A DNA stretch of 64,000 nt from Phyto melanocephala (lineage: Eukaryota > Arthropoda > Insecta > Diptera > Rhinophoridae): positions 18,236,701 to 18,300,700 of the forward strand of contig OW799235.1 of assembly GCA_941918925.1 (NCBI GenBank), read 5' to 3'. Shown piece by piece: positions 1 through 12,260 of the stretch; the first letter of the stretch is position 1; each line of letters starts with the position of its first letter. The translations under genes were made by a program, and so were the position numbers. The notes under the pieces were generated by a model. It worked only from the letters and a program-made list of their open reading frames with translations. It had not been told where the DNA came from and did no database searches.

Positions 1-20
1 CATTACTCCATTAAAATATA

Positions 21-157
21 ACTGCCTGTTCAACGATGTCGAAAGAACACTCAAGCGAAATTTCATTTGCACAAATACGTTGAAAACAAAAACAAATTTT
101 TAGTTTTTGTTTTTGAAATTTTACTTGTGTTTTTTTCGACATCGTTGAACAGGCAGT
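21..157. mobile_element. Foldback MITE, copy 1
   Basis: The two ends are a perfect 24-bp inverted repeat (21-44 and 134-157) beginning ACTGCCTGTTCAACG. The inner halves are also roughly complementary, so the whole 137 bp could fold back on itself. It has no coding capacity. A second, more decayed copy lies at 60991-61142, which shows this is a dispersed family and not a chance palindrome. I could not define a target-site duplication, so the superfamily is open. Confidence 0.75.
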
Positions 158-2505
158 AAATTTATGTAATTTTTTTTTATTAAAATTTTTGAATAAAACT
201 TAAAAAATTTTTTATATTATTGAAATTGTATTAAAAAAAGGTTTTTGATTGATTTTTTTGGTTAAGAAATTTACAGGAATTTTTTTTAATTTTTGCATTA
301 ATTTTATATGTTTTAGGACGTATATTTTCGATAAATTTTGTTTTGAGGAAATTTTTTTTTGATATTAATTCTTTGTTAAGAAATTGTTTTAAATATAATT
401 TATAAAAAATATTCTTTAAATTTCTTTTTTTTTTAATTTAGTAAACTTATTTATTTTTGTTTAAAAAAGTTCTTAATAAATTTTCTATTTTTTTCAAAAA
501 CTTATTTAAGTTTCTTTAGCTTTTGTATCCTTAATAAATTTTTACTAAACCATCAGATTGTAGTGTGCTGCAGGCAAATAGAAAAATCTACATAAAGAAC
601 CTATTTCCTCATTTCGGCTTCCTCCTCTACTTACGCCTACACAAAACTAAACGCATAAAACAATTTACAAATTATTTTTATTTAAGTAATTTTTTGACAT
701 TATAATGTCCGTCACGTAACAGTTAATAAAGCCTAAAATGAAAGACGCCTGTTTTTTTCTTTTAAAACTGACCGTGGTTTGATAAATAAGAAAATAGAAA
801 AAAAAATAGGAGAAAAAACTACAAGTAAAAACTTGTTATTTATAAAGCTTAAGTCTTAAGCTAAATGGCAGGTTGTAAGAAGACTTTAAGCAAAAACATA
901 AATACATTGTCATGTATTTTTTTTAGTTACGTTAAAAGTCAACAAAATTGCACAACATACATACGTAGACTGTAGATCCTTTCTATGTTTGTGTGTACAT
1001 CAGCTAATTTCATTATTGTTGTTACTTCATTTTGTATTTTTACTTTGGCTTTATGTTTGTTATTGTGTTGGTAACAAGTATTTGGTTTTTTTCTTTTATC
1101 TTTTTGCTTGGCTCTTTGCAGTTATCATTTTTCGAGGACAAGACCATAAAAGTAATGGAAACAAAAAAAAAAAAAACAAAATATTATATTATATAACAAA
1201 AGGACATTTTGTTCGACGGCATTTTTGACATATTATCCCAAGAGGATAAAAAATAATTTGTATTTTAAATTATTATGAAGAGAATTCACTATTGCTGGTA
1301 GAATTATATTTAAAATACAATATATTTAAAACCGGGATTGAGATTCAACGATTCTTTTTAAAAAGTTCAGGGTAAAGGCAAAAAGTTCTAAAAACTGAGA
1401 CTTAATTTTGTGAGTAGAAAAATTTATTAACTATTTTACTTACATAATTATTATGAAATAAATTTTTTTTATACTTGTCGGATTTTCTATAGAAAATATT
1501 GATCTTAAGGATTAATCTATTGATGTGTTATGTTTCGATGACACCAATGTTTTGCCTTAAAAGTCATTCACCTTACGAACCTTGTTCTAGTCTTTACCCA
1601 ATAGATTTCACTTTCTACCACTCTTATAATAGAAAAATAACAACAACAAAATTATGCTTTCAAAAATTACTCAACATTTGTTAAATAAATATTGCGATAA
1701 ATATGATGAAATTTGTTTAAGCCTTTTTGTTGCCAAATATAGGGGCACCTCTGGTATATGAATGAGTTCACTTTGAAGTACAACTTAAAACTTTAAGGTC
1801 ACTGATTCCTAGAGAAAAAAAAACAGTAAAAGACTGTACGTACTGTAGCTATAAAGAAAAACATAAAAATACTTTCGGCAAAAGTACTTTCTATTTGAAG
1901 ACCTATTGCGAACTTTTTTTTCCATTACGGTCTAATGTACATACAATCATATTTAAATTAAAATTTTTCCCACAATTTTGATATGCCTTATGTGGCATGC
2001 AAACATTTGATAGTCTCAAATAAGTGTAGATGACACGTGTCATCTTATCATAATTTTTAAAAGATGTTTCAAGACATAACATGACCTTTTTAACACATCG
2101 AAATACTTGTTACTACAAACACTTACCAAAAGGTGATGATGTGTAATTTTAGACACAAGAGAACCAACTCATACATGTAAACATGTATATGAACATATTG
2201 GTTTGTTTAAACAACACGATTGAATAACATTCAATGACATTGATTATCATTATAAATGACAACGCAAGCAACATGACAAATAGATTGTCAACATATGTTT
2301 AGTAATGTAAACTTAAATAAGTAAATACCCAGATAACAATTGGCAATTTACACCCAGATTTTGTAAATCACTTATACTCACTTAAGGAAGTTGTATACAA
2401 ATTTTGCTTGATTGGTTTTTATAGAAATGTATGAATTGTTTTTAACTACTAGTACAAATATCGCTACTTATTGAATAAATGAAAAAATAAACTTTTGTAT
2501 TCCAC
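158..2505. other. AT-rich DNA, no gene recognised
   Basis: The stretch has long A and T runs and only short open frames of low-complexity composition (for example 989-1228 and 1499-1684). I see no domain, conserved motif or repeat relationship with the rest of the window. A small inverted repeat (TACATGT-AA-ACATGTA) lies near 2174-2190. Confidence 0.5.
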
Positions 2506-2617
2506 CAGAGACTCTGGACTATTCTGTTTCTCTTTCTCATGCCAATTTGGCAAAAGTGTATACCTGTCGTGGGTTTGGACCTTAAGTGTCCCTCCTTTTC
2601 AACTTAACCTAACCTAA
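2506..2617 (+). mobile_element. SINE fragment, 5'-truncated
   Basis: The start CAGAGACTCTGGACT matches the segment just downstream of the B box in the SINE at 23368-23556 (read on the minus strand). A pyrimidine-rich TTCTCTTTCTC stretch follows, as in that copy, and the end is TTAACCTAACCTAATC. The tRNA-like head is missing, and the central tail has diverged, keeping only a weak match to GGACCCAAGTG. It is a truncated, older copy of the same SINE family. Confidence 0.6.
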
Positions 2618-3838
2618 TCTTTTGTGTTTAAATCGACTTTAAGAAACTTTTTTGTATTTTAAAGCGAACAGGAAAAGCTTACAATATTTCAACACGGTTT
2701 TATGTGGGCAATGTTTAACGAAAGAAGACTTTAACGAAGTCCATTTAATGATTATAGGGAAACATTGCTTCCCTTACTGGAAGTTCATACATTGAATTTT
2801 CATTCTAGTTCAATATGTTTTGATTGTTGACAGGGTACCGACATTAATTTAATATGTATACGAAGTCATAGCAAATTTGATACTTGCTCATATTTACATA
2901 TTTTCGAAATTTGGTTTCTTATTTACATATGTACATTTAGGGGGGCGTACCACACCCCCCTAAGGCAAGATTATTCACAGTCCCTAATTGTGAAATTTCA
3001 AAGGCAAACTAAAAAGTTAATTACTAAGAGTGTTATCGAAGGATATATTAAAAAAACGTTACTTAAAATTATCGTAATCGGGATCGGGATCGGAAAAGAA
3101 TATTGAAGAAATTATAAACGGAAAGACAAAACAGTATATGTACACCCTTGATACAATAGGTGAAGGTTATAAAAAACGTTACCTAAAATTTTCATTGTGA
3201 TATTCATTGTTATTAAGAGATTTCTTTTAACTAATATTATTTTGTAAATTTGACATGATGTAGCTAGTTCATGCCTAAATTAGCTAAAATTCTATATTAA
3301 CACTAGGCTTTATTATTGTGCGCTAATGTTTAGTAGTACCTATGCCAATAGTAGTCTATGTATGTGTGTGCAATTATTACTGCTTGCCTTTAGATACTGG
3401 TATTTAGTATTAATTTAATGTTTAGTATACTTTTTTTATATTTAATGTTACTTAAATTATAATTATTAAACACTGTATTTTTTGATTTATTAAATAATTT
3501 TGAATATGTTAAAACAATTGATTATAACTTTATGGTTCTTTATCCCCATAAATTTAAGAATTGACTATACATATGGCAGAATATGTTAAGGCATGATAAA
3601 CCAAATAGCACAATATTACTCTTATTTTTGGTTAAACTTTCATACCAGTATTATTTAATTCAACTCGATATGAACTTAGTTATGGCTTACGTTCGACTGC
3701 ACTAACTTGTTATAACGATAATGGTATCGCTTAAAATTACCTAGTTTTTGTAAGTCGCAATATAGACATATAATTTTCTTTAATTATAAGAGACACTTAA
3801 CATAAATGTAAAAAATTATTTTATGTGACCTTATTATG
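2618..3838. other. No gene recognised; G/C hairpin inside
   Basis: No coding signal was found. At 2938-2962 an 8-bp perfect stem with six G·C pairs (TAGGGGGG / CCCCCCTA, 9-nt loop) stands out from AT-rich surroundings. A 14-bp segment, AACGTTAC(T/C)TAAAAT, occurs twice about 119 bp apart (near 3055 and 3174). Confidence 0.45.
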
Positions 3839-4996
3839 GTTGAGCAAAAGAAAGGAATGCTAATGGGCTCACCCGCTTCCCCTGTAAGAGCCGACATCAT
3901 AATGGAAGAATTATTGGATGTGTCTCTTAAAACAAATGGACCCTAAACTAAGACTATTAACCAAATATGTAGACGATCTCTTCGCAATAGTAAGGATGGA
4001 TAAGGTCGATGAAACTTTACAAATATTGAACTCATTTGACAAACAAATTTAGTTTACAATGGAACGAGAGAATGATGACAAATTACCATATTTAGACGCA
4101 ATCGTAATAAGACAAGGAAATATACTTAAACTTGTTTGGTATCAAAAACCAATGTGCTCCGGAAGATTTATAAACTTTTATTCTAAACACCCGAACACGA
4201 TTATTAATAATACTGGAATTAATTTTTTTAACCAGTGTTTTCATATCACAAATATAGAGAAAATCAAAAATATATTGAAAAAAAAAAATGATTTTCCGAA
4301 TAAAACTATTGATGATTTATTGAAACGGGTAAATTAAAAACTTCTTAGGTTGAAAAGGAGGGGTATAAAAGCCCAAACCCATGACAGGTATGCACTTATG
4401 CCTAGTTGGCATGTTGTGCGCAAACTTCTTAACGAAAATATAAAAATGGAAAATGAACCCAATGTATATAAATCCGCCATTTACATTCCAAAATGCACGG
4501 AAAGACTTAAACAATCTAACATTTATGACAGAGAAAAAATAAATTGGCTTTTAAAACTGCGAATACGAATTAGAAATTATTTAACAATATGAAATCAAAA
4601 TTAGAGAACGAAGAAAAATCTAATATCGTTAACAAAGTAAACTGTGATGGAGACAGGTCCAATATATGCAAAAAAGTATATGTTGGTACTACAAAAACAA
4701 AACTAAAGACAAGCATGGCATCACATAAAACTGGCGTTAAATCGACACAAAAACCACTTTCGGAAAAAACTGCACTTGCATTGCACTGTGCGGTAACTGG
4801 ACATAAGCCAAACTTTGATAATATACAAATATTGTCGAGAGAGGAGAATTACAAGAAGAAATACTTACTTGAGATGTTACATATAATTGATTTACGGAAC
4901 AGTAAGAGACTAAATTATAAAAAGAGTGATACGGAGGGATGTGTACACATATATCGACATACAATAAACAAACATAGAGCAAAACAAAAAACATAA
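3839..4996 (+). pseudogene. Penelope-like retroelement RT and GIY-YIG relic
   Basis: This is the 3' part of a Penelope-like element, whose single protein joins a reverse transcriptase to a GIY-YIG endonuclease. The frame starting near 3839 reads LMGSPASPVRADIIMEELL, the RT motif before the catalytic site. The YVDD box is at 3966-3977 in another frame. The RT thumb follows (LPYLDAIV, YQKP, FYSKHP, DLLKRVN; 4059-4337), then a linker to about 4590. The endonuclease (4589-4996) reads ICKKVYVGTTKTKLKT, then HCAVTGHKP and LLEMLHIIDLRNSKRLNYK. Breaks include a frameshift before YVDD, TAG near 4050, TAA at 4335-4337 and a frameshift near 4585. The 5' half of the RT is absent. The residue expected to be the first Tyr of GIY is Asn (IVNK). 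Family assignment is firm; the element is dead. Confidence 0.85.
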
Positions 4997-5200
4997 GCTT
5001 TTAGTTATAAAAAAACTTTTAATAATAATTGACGTTAAATGTTATTTTCAAAAATAATTGTAATTATAATTTCTTTATATTTTTTTGCGTTAAATATATT
5101 ATGTGTTTTTATATAATGAGATTCACTGAAGATGATCAACAAAGTTTGATCAAAATATTGGGAAAAAACAAATATTGAAAATAAATAAATTAAAAACAAA
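4997..5200 (+). mobile_element. Penelope-like element 3' tail
   Basis: AT-rich 3' sequence follows the endonuclease stop codon. It includes a short hairpin at 5134-5151 (GATCAA, 6-nt loop, TTGATC) directly after CACTGAAGAT and ends in an A-rich stretch. I take this as the untranslated end of the Penelope-like copy. The exact boundary is not visible. Confidence 0.45.
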
Positions 5201-6666
5201 AATATTATTACATATATTTTTTCAATTTATTTATAAATTATTTTCAATAATTGACCTCAAGCCGAATTAATAATAAAAAAATACAGACACCTAACTTTTC
5301 AATAAAAATTGTGAATTTATCAAATACACCAAAATAACTCAACCCTAAAAGTATGCAGTATTTTTTTTATAAATTCTATGTCAATCAAAATGTTAAGTTT
5401 AATAAAATGTTAATAAAACTCTGTAAAAATATTTATTTTAAAGTAATTTTTTAAACAGTGGGATGTTATAATTAAGCATGTACGCCTGTTTAATAATTTA
5501 ATATAAAATTTATTAAAAATTAAGAACTTAGTAAAACGCGCTAACTATTAGACTCAAAAACATCTACCACCCTAATACTAAATAAAACAGCAAAATATAG
5601 GATTTTTGGTCAAAAAAAAACCACAAAAATGGACAAATATTTTGAAGAATAGAATCATTTTAGTAAAAACAAGAGAAGACAAAGGATAAACTAATTTGAT
5701 ACCAAAGATAATTGACTTTTTGGTTTCAACAAAATGTTTCTAACAAATTACGAACTTAGAAAAGACAGATAAACAAAATTACGAACTTAAAAAATAGATA
5801 AAAAATAATAAGTTGTTTTTGAAGTAAAAGAAATTATAACGTTAAAAGGAAACAACAGCTAATAGCTTTTTCCAAGATACAAGAAATTTTACTTTGAATT
5901 TTCAATTAGACTTCAATGACAACAAATAATGAAAAGGGTAGTTATTTTTAAGATTTCACAATGAATTACTCAAAACAGTATTAAAGGTTTTAAACGACTT
6001 AATAAGTTTTTTTTATATAACGGTCTTAACACAATTACGGTTTTAATATTTTACTTTGTGTTTGTTTAGGTGCTTGATTGAAGCATATTTTAATTCAACT
6101 CTAATTTATTTTACGCAGCCTCTAAATTATTTTAATTTTGTAAAAAAGCCAGTATCTTTTTTTTTTGTTTTTAAAAGAAGTATTTTTTTCATATTTTCCC
6201 ATGAATCCAAAAAGGTCTTAAATGACTATTTGATTTATTTTATGAAGTCAACATCACAGTAAAAATTAATATAAAAAAAAACTCTGACACGTGTCTGTAA
6301 GTATATTTAAAGTAGACTCTTAACTTTGCTGGCGAATTAATAAACCTTAAGTGAAATAAAAATTATAATAATAAATATTTAAATTAAGGCAAGTACTTAA
6401 CTTTATTATAATGAAGTGAGAAAAGTGTTTTTGGGCTTGAGTTTGGCAAGTGACATCCAGTACTTTGGTTTGGCGGTTTTATTTTAGATGAAAGCAGATA
6501 TATTTTTGAGAAGAAAAGCAAAACAAATAATAAAAATGAAATTTATAAAAGGACGAAAACTTTTTTGTTTTTTTTGGGAAAAGTGTAGAAGTGTAAGTAT
6601 TTCTTAAGAACAAAGGTTTTAAAGAGAAAAAGGCTATGAATGCTATACTACACTAGTCTACAGTAA
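5201..6666. other. No gene recognised
   Basis: AT-rich sequence with scattered short open frames and no recognisable motif or repeat partner in this window. The 68-codon frame at 6056-6262 is rich in Phe and Lys, as expected from AT-rich DNA. Confidence 0.5.
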
Positions 6667-6740
6667 GATAGATACCCGCCAAGATCAAAATGAGCTTCAT
6701 CTGAAAAGATGATTTTTTTTGGCAAAATCGGCATGTTCTG
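6667..6740 (-). pseudogene. mariner (DD41D type) transposase scrap
   Basis: The minus strand reads PKKIIFSDEAHFDLGGYLS. This is the segment around the first catalytic Asp (FSDEAHF) in the transposase family also present at 62787-63263. Sequence upstream on the minus strand, to about 6785, may be degraded transposase but is out of frame. No terminal repeats were found. It is too short to place below family level. Confidence 0.6.
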
Positions 6741-7074
6741 TAAATTGATCGCAGGACCACTTTCCCAAGCTTATACACAACCATAGTCGTTCAGCGGAAG
6801 GATAAAATTAATCATCTGTCAAACCAGACATGAGCTAAGTGTTATCATTCACGAAATAAGCACTAGTTGAAAGAAAAAAACTGTTTTACACTTGCTGGCT
6901 TAACAAACTAAAAGCTACGCATTATATACACTCAAGCACACAAATAAGCATAAAAAATATAATCATTACAACAACCCACAAATTTTTTACCATCATGTAT
7001 AATACTGCCTGCTTTTGTTGTTGTTTTTTGTTAAATAATTGTTTTTGTTTTGCAATCTCAACCGAAAAAAACAG

Positions 7075-7440
7075 GCAAACGTGATTTTTTGTTCATATCT
7101 CAGCCGTTAATGGGTCTAAATTGCTGATTTACAATAAAAATTTCGAAAGTATTTCAAATAAATTGTTACTAACACCGAGTCCGTGGGATACATGGAGGAA
7201 TATAAAACAACTTTTTGGAATTAACATATGTCTGTCTGTCTTTCATTTACTTTCGTAAGCTCGATTGGGTCGAAGTTACTTTGATATCTGTGTTAACATA
7301 TATAATGTACCTTTTGCGAGATAATTTAAAATTTATAACCGAAAATCGTAGCTGGTTTCGAAAATGAATTCCACTCGGCTAATATCGGGAATAATTTTTA
7401 AGAATATTCCTAAAAATTATTGCAGTTTAATTTAATTTGA
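7075..7440 (+). repeat. Interspersed fly repeat fragments
   Basis: The segment near 7088-7140 (TTGTTCATATCTCAG) matches a core of the repeats at 7719 and 21970. The stretch at 7325-7440 (around AATTCCACTCGGCTAA) recurs at 14205-14335 with high similarity. These are pieces of short interspersed repeats with no coding content. Confidence 0.55.
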
Positions 7441-7718
7441 ATTATAAAATTAAATAATAGAATAAATGAACTTAAGCCAAAAATAAAAAATTATTCAAAT
7501 TAAAACTGAAAATAGATAAATATAAAACTAACTAAAAGACACAATAAGAAAAATAAGACAATAATGTTCATAATTTGTTTTAAAATTACACAAGACATCG
7601 CGGCTCGGATTCAACTAGTATATTATATTATCCAGAATTTAACGTCTTTATTATTTAGGAAAAATTAAATTTTATTTTTTAAAAACTTTTAAAATATATT
7701 TTTCTAAGAAAAAAAAAC

Positions 7719-8107
7719 AAGTAAAAGTGCTATATTTGACCGTGCTAAATCTTATATACCCTTCGCATCGTGTAGTCATGCAATAACAATTATTTGTATC
7801 ACCATTCATCTCATATGAAAAACGTACATACATATAAAAACATCCCATTGTACCAGTATATTACGGTTGTATGTTGTTGTTGTGAAAAAAAAAACGATAT
7901 GGTCGTAGTTTTTGTTCATATCTCAGTTGTTTATATACCAAAGTTTCTGATTTTTAATATTTCTAATATGATAATACCTCATATCGGGGGGCTTCAAAAA
8001 GTTGATTTCAACATACAATCGACTCCCCTATTCATAAGCTTTTAGAAAAAAATTTCACACGGAATGACAAACCTATATGTACCCTTTTTCACTGTGTGAA
8101 GGGTATA
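7719..8107 (+). repeat. Interspersed repeat family A, complete copy
   Basis: The copy starts CAAGTAAAAGTGCTATATTTG. It carries TATACCCTTC at 7755-7764 and the inverse GAAGGGTATA at 8098-8107, so most of the unit is bracketed by an inverted repeat. The middle shares blocks with the copy at 21970-22816, including TCATATCTCAGTTGTTTAT and GACTCCCTATTCATAAGCTT. It is noncoding and of the kind of short repeat common in fly introns and intergenic DNA. I do not assign a transposon class. Confidence 0.7.
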
Positions 8108-9539
8108 ATAAATAAATTAAATACGCCATGTATGGAAAGTAGTCGTATCATAAGAATTTAATACATAAATATACGGTCAACTGGAACCAATATAAGGGTG
8201 CTTTGTACAGGTCCAATAATTAAGATTTTTTTCAAAAACTTTCTTTTGCTTATGACGGACTTAAAAGATTTTAAATGAAAACATATTTTTTGTACCCAAG
8301 ACACGCATATATGTTCCTATGAAACTTTATTACTTAACATTCTTACATTTGGCAGCTACTACTGAAGTTTGCTTAGTAACAAATTATAAATATTTTTTTT
8401 TAGTTCTGTCTGGTTTCGCCACTTTTCAATACAAAATATTTCTAATGTATTTAAATTGCTTCGGCCAATATTTAAATGTCTAAACACACAGATGGTTAGA
8501 CATAATTGAATCGTCATCTACTTATATTAGAATTCAGAAAATTGATATTTTAAAAGGGTTTTAAACGAACAGTTAGAACTAAAGAGTACAAAAATATTTC
8601 CAAATGAAATTTGTCTGCATTCTCATTCCTTTAAAAATTCCCTCAGACGTATGATTAATACAATAATATTCAATTTTGCCAGCAATTATACGCCCCCTTT
8701 TTAAAAACAAATTCTTAATGCAAACAATTTCCAACAAATATCATTTATGGTCACATTTTATTATTATTACTTCTATTATTTTAAATATATTACTTTAATA
8801 TTTAATTTATAGCTGTGGCGAAAGAAAAACGTGTGAAAAAAATATTATGACTTTATAGAGATAAAAGTTTTTAATTGCAATTCATTGTTAAGGGAAAAGT
8901 TGCACAAAATAATTTATAAAAAAAAAAGTTTTAATTTTTTTGCATAGTGTTTTTTATCTGCTGTTTTTGTTTGCCATGTATGTAAAAAGCCCTCTGTATG
9001 TGTTTATTTTTAGGGCGCAGAATTTTGTCTGCTGTGGCACCAAAAATACATAAACACACACAGGCATACTCACGCAAACATAACAAACACAAGGCAGGCA
9101 AAATGTAGTAAGAAAAACTAGTCTTAACTGACTAAAATCACTGATGCAATTGCTGCTGCGACTTCTGTCTGTTGTTGCACAAACTGTGCTAATGAATTTC
9201 AAGTATGGTTACAAAAGTGAGGCATCAACTGCAATTGAAAAAAACACACAAACACACAAATTTTTTTTCTTCGTTTCCATCTTTCACATTCGGTGTGTGT
9301 TTAAAAAAAAAATTAAATCTATGATAAACAATGCAAGAAAAAATATTCGACGGTATGGTCTGTTATAAACCCTTCACTATTTAAGTAAAATGGCAGCCAT
9401 GACGTTACTGTTGTTATAATGTGTAATATTGTTTTTAGGTAAAGTGGTAACAATAATATTACTGTTATTGTAATGTGTAATGTTGTTTTAAAAAAAAAAT
9501 AATTTATGTGTAAAATATTTTGATAAAAATTGAGTCAGT
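8108..9539. other. No gene recognised; short duplication at 9385-9490
   Basis: AT-rich sequence without recognisable coding content. At 9385-9490 a segment of about 55 bp is duplicated in tandem with divergence; both units carry TTACTGTT-T--TAATGTGTAAT followed by a T run. Overlapping open frames on both strands at 8954-9368 show no conserved domain. Confidence 0.5.
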
Positions 9540-10020
9540 CGTGCAGTTTTGCTGGTTGGTTATCTCGTTAGTTGAATACGCACAAACTGTCAAGTGTATC
9601 CTGGCACTCAGGGCAGGAAATTCGTAGAGAACAATGAAAACCGATACCTCCTTCTCCAAGTCAACATAGCCGTGATAGTGGTCGTTTACGGGAAGACCGA
9701 GTCGGTTAGGATGTTTACCGTGCATCCAAAAAGCCCCCAAGCACCTTAAGTAATCCTTATATGTCCGCTAAACCTTGAATCGTAAGTTGCGATATACGTC
9801 TGTAATTAACAAAGTACTTAAGCTTAACCAATCTATACGAATCCAGTGCGCGATAACTGTTCTCGGCTTTTCCAAGAAAGTGAATGAATATCTTTCTTTT
9901 AATAGTCCCCAACGGGATAGTGACTGCATTTTCGTTTGAGCTATCCAAGGTAGATTCTATCATGACTAGCTCATCCTACCGCTCGTTACCAGAAAGGCCT
10001 AAACTCAGGGACCTAAACGA
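9540..10020 (-). pseudogene. Non-LTR retrotransposon (LINE) C-terminal ORF2 relic
   Basis: The minus strand carries two blocks that read as one C-terminal ORF2 segment. The first (9757-9963) includes ENAVTIPLGTIKRKIFIHFLG. The second (9540-9740) includes HPNRLGLPVNDHYHGYVDLE, then ECPALSA-like residues written here as YEFPALSARIHLT. The LGLPVND...ECPALSA type of ending follows the RNase H region in several insect LINE clades. The frame breaks between the blocks, and a Tyr and a Phe replace expected Cys residues of the terminal knuckle. The RT domain and 3' end are missing. LINE assignment is good; the clade is not decided. Confidence 0.65.
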
Positions 10021-10456
10021 GAGCTAAGATTGTCAGCTAACCAAGCTTTGACAATTTTTCCCGTGTTGACCATACGTATGAAAATCATGGTACAATTGTA
10101 CTTTTTATGGTACATTTTTGACCTTGTTGGTACCGTGGTACTACCGCGAGCTACTTGGTATAATTTTAATATCTCACTATATGGCAACAATAATTTTGGC
10201 CATGTCCTCTTTAATTTTGTTTGTGTGTGTCTTATTTTATACTGTAAATTTCCCTGTTTTTGTTGCAATGCTGTTGACAAAGCGAATTCATGTACCAGGT
10301 TTTGTAAAGTATGCATTAACAAAATCTGTCTAGTATTTTATTTCATTGAACTTAGATCACACAAAGATTCAAATATTTCCAATTTTTGGTCTAAAGTATC
10401 ACAGATAAAAATAAACTAAATGAGTTCATGATATTGCAAGTATTGTAAGAGAAATT

Positions 10457-10513
10457 TTGTCGATTTCGCATTCCGCGGCCAACGTCGAACGAGTTTTTTC
10501 TTCCAAAACCTAA
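10457..10513 (+). pseudogene. hAT transposase dimerisation-motif scrap
   Basis: A 19-codon stretch reads LSISHSAANVERVFSSKT followed by a stop. SxAxVERxFS is the signature of the C-terminal dimerisation region of hAT transposases. Nothing else of the protein is readable. Flanking direct and inverted copies of a TGGTACA/ATGTAC-like segment (10088-10150 and 10557-10612) may be worn terminal regions, but I could not define ends or an 8-bp duplication. Confidence 0.5.
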
Positions 10514-12260
10514 TTGATTTTGTTAAGTTTATGTTTTTATTAATAAATATTAAAAAAATGGTACCGTCATGGCCTAAAAAGTACATTTTGTTTACATACT
10601 TGGTACAAAATCATAAAAGCCATTTTCCTTCCCTGGTATGATCTGACTGACAAGAGTACCACTTGACTGTCGACAAAAATACAAAAAATAGCAAGAATAT
10701 TCTTTTCATTTTGTATGTCATATGCCTTTCAGATAGCAAATATACTAGCGTAATATTCGCTACATTAAACCCGAAGGCAGAAAGGTGGCTCTATCATTAG
10801 TTCGCCAGAAAAGACACTGGATTTAACTCCGAACCCCTTATAAGAACCATCCGTATAGTCCCTATTGTCGACGCTTGCTAAAAAGTATATCGCACTAACA
10901 CCTGGAGGGAATTATAATTTTAAAGGGCTTGTTAAAATCCATGTAGGGGTATCATAATCAGACTGAAGGTAGTGCGGTCATATGTTTACGCATGAAAGTA
11001 TATTCTCGATAACTCAGTCACTAAGGAGTCGATGATGACGACTTTTGAATAGAATAGTTTTTGAAGCTACGACAGATTTTATAGTTTTTGAGGAGTTAGA
11101 AAAACTGGAACTTTAATGGAATTAAAGGTTTTTGAAATAAAGGTCATTTGATTAACTATGTCTATGGTTCAACCAAGATCTTTCAAAAAATAATCTCAGA
11201 AGTGTGTTTTCTAAAACAAGTATCCATTCATCACAATGCTTACGACTAAATAATTATTTTGGTATCAAAATGGGGCAGCTGCATCTTTTTGCTCATATTA
11301 AGGCCATGTACAGAGACGAAATTATTTTCTCAATAAATATTTAAACAAACTGTAGGTTAAAATTTATTTTAATAATATTTTTATGGTTTAAATCTTGTAT
11401 AAAATAAAATTAAATAAAAATAAAAAAAAAAATAAAACAACGATTTTTTCTCACAATTTTTGTTTAAATTTACAATGTTAGTAATAGGTTCTCATTTAAT
11501 AAAAAATTCAACTTAATTTTACCCAATTCGTTAAAGAATCTGAAATTTAATATTTTCGGTGTATGGCTAGATTATAATGGTTGCCAATAGCACAATTCTT
11601 CGGAATATATCTGACATTTTCAAAATATATTTGAAAGCTTAAAAAACTTGATTTGAACTAAGAAACGGTCTGACAACCAACCACTCCTATATCTAATAGA
11701 CTCCCAAATGTAAATTGTAGAAATCAACTGCATGATGAAGGGCACAAAAAAGAGGAAATTCTCTCTGCTCTATCACTTTAACAGTTGAAACAACTGTTAA
11801 ACAAAGTTTGTGCAACAAAAACTTCCACCAATATTAAGTGTGTTTGGATGGGTTTTTTTTGTAACATTTTTTTTTTTTGTGTGTGAAAACATTTTTTTAT
11901 TTCCTAGTTAAAGTAATTGAGCAGAAGGTACTGAAGAAAACTAACAGCTAAATTTGCAAAAAAAAAAAAAAATTCAAATAAACTCTTCTAGATTTTTTCT
12001 ATCAAAAAAACATTTCATTTCATTTGAAGTTACTTTTTGTTAGCGGGCATCTTATGGTTGATGTTTAAATTAAAATGTTACTCTATGTATTCAGAATAAA
12101 AAAAAGATAATTGTTAGCGATATGCTAAAAGCAAGATATTTTTTAAGGTTTTGTAGCAAACAAAAGGAGTTTTCTACTAATGGAATTCATTGAAAATATT
12201 GTTCATATAAAATCTAGTGGCATAAAGAAGAATTTAAAAATACTTGGTAAAAAATATTTA
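10514..12260. other. No gene recognised; perfect hairpin inside
   Basis: No coding signal or repeat partner was found in this window. An 11-bp perfect stem with a 3-nt loop lies at 11777-11801 (TTTAACAGTTG-AAA-CAACTGTTAAA). Confidence 0.5.

Noticed and set aside
134..157. Shared TTTTTTTCGAC between the foldback MITE and the satellite unit as evidence that the satellite arose from the MITE
   Set aside because: The shared stretch is a T run plus four bases, and flanking bases do not align.
989..1228. 79-codon open frame as a membrane protein
   Set aside because: Phe/Leu/Tyr richness comes from T-rich DNA, it ends in a poly-Lys stretch from an A run, and no family or splice context is seen.
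5100..5165. Hammerhead ribozyme in the Penelope-like tail (CACTGAAGATG and nearby)
   Set aside because: The conserved CUGAUGA and GAAA core blocks are not both present with the required stems; only a small hairpin is visible.
10005..10419. Overlapping frames of 105-129 codons on both strands as genes
   Set aside because: They overlap the edge of the LINE relic and a hAT scrap. Neither shows a conserved domain across its length.
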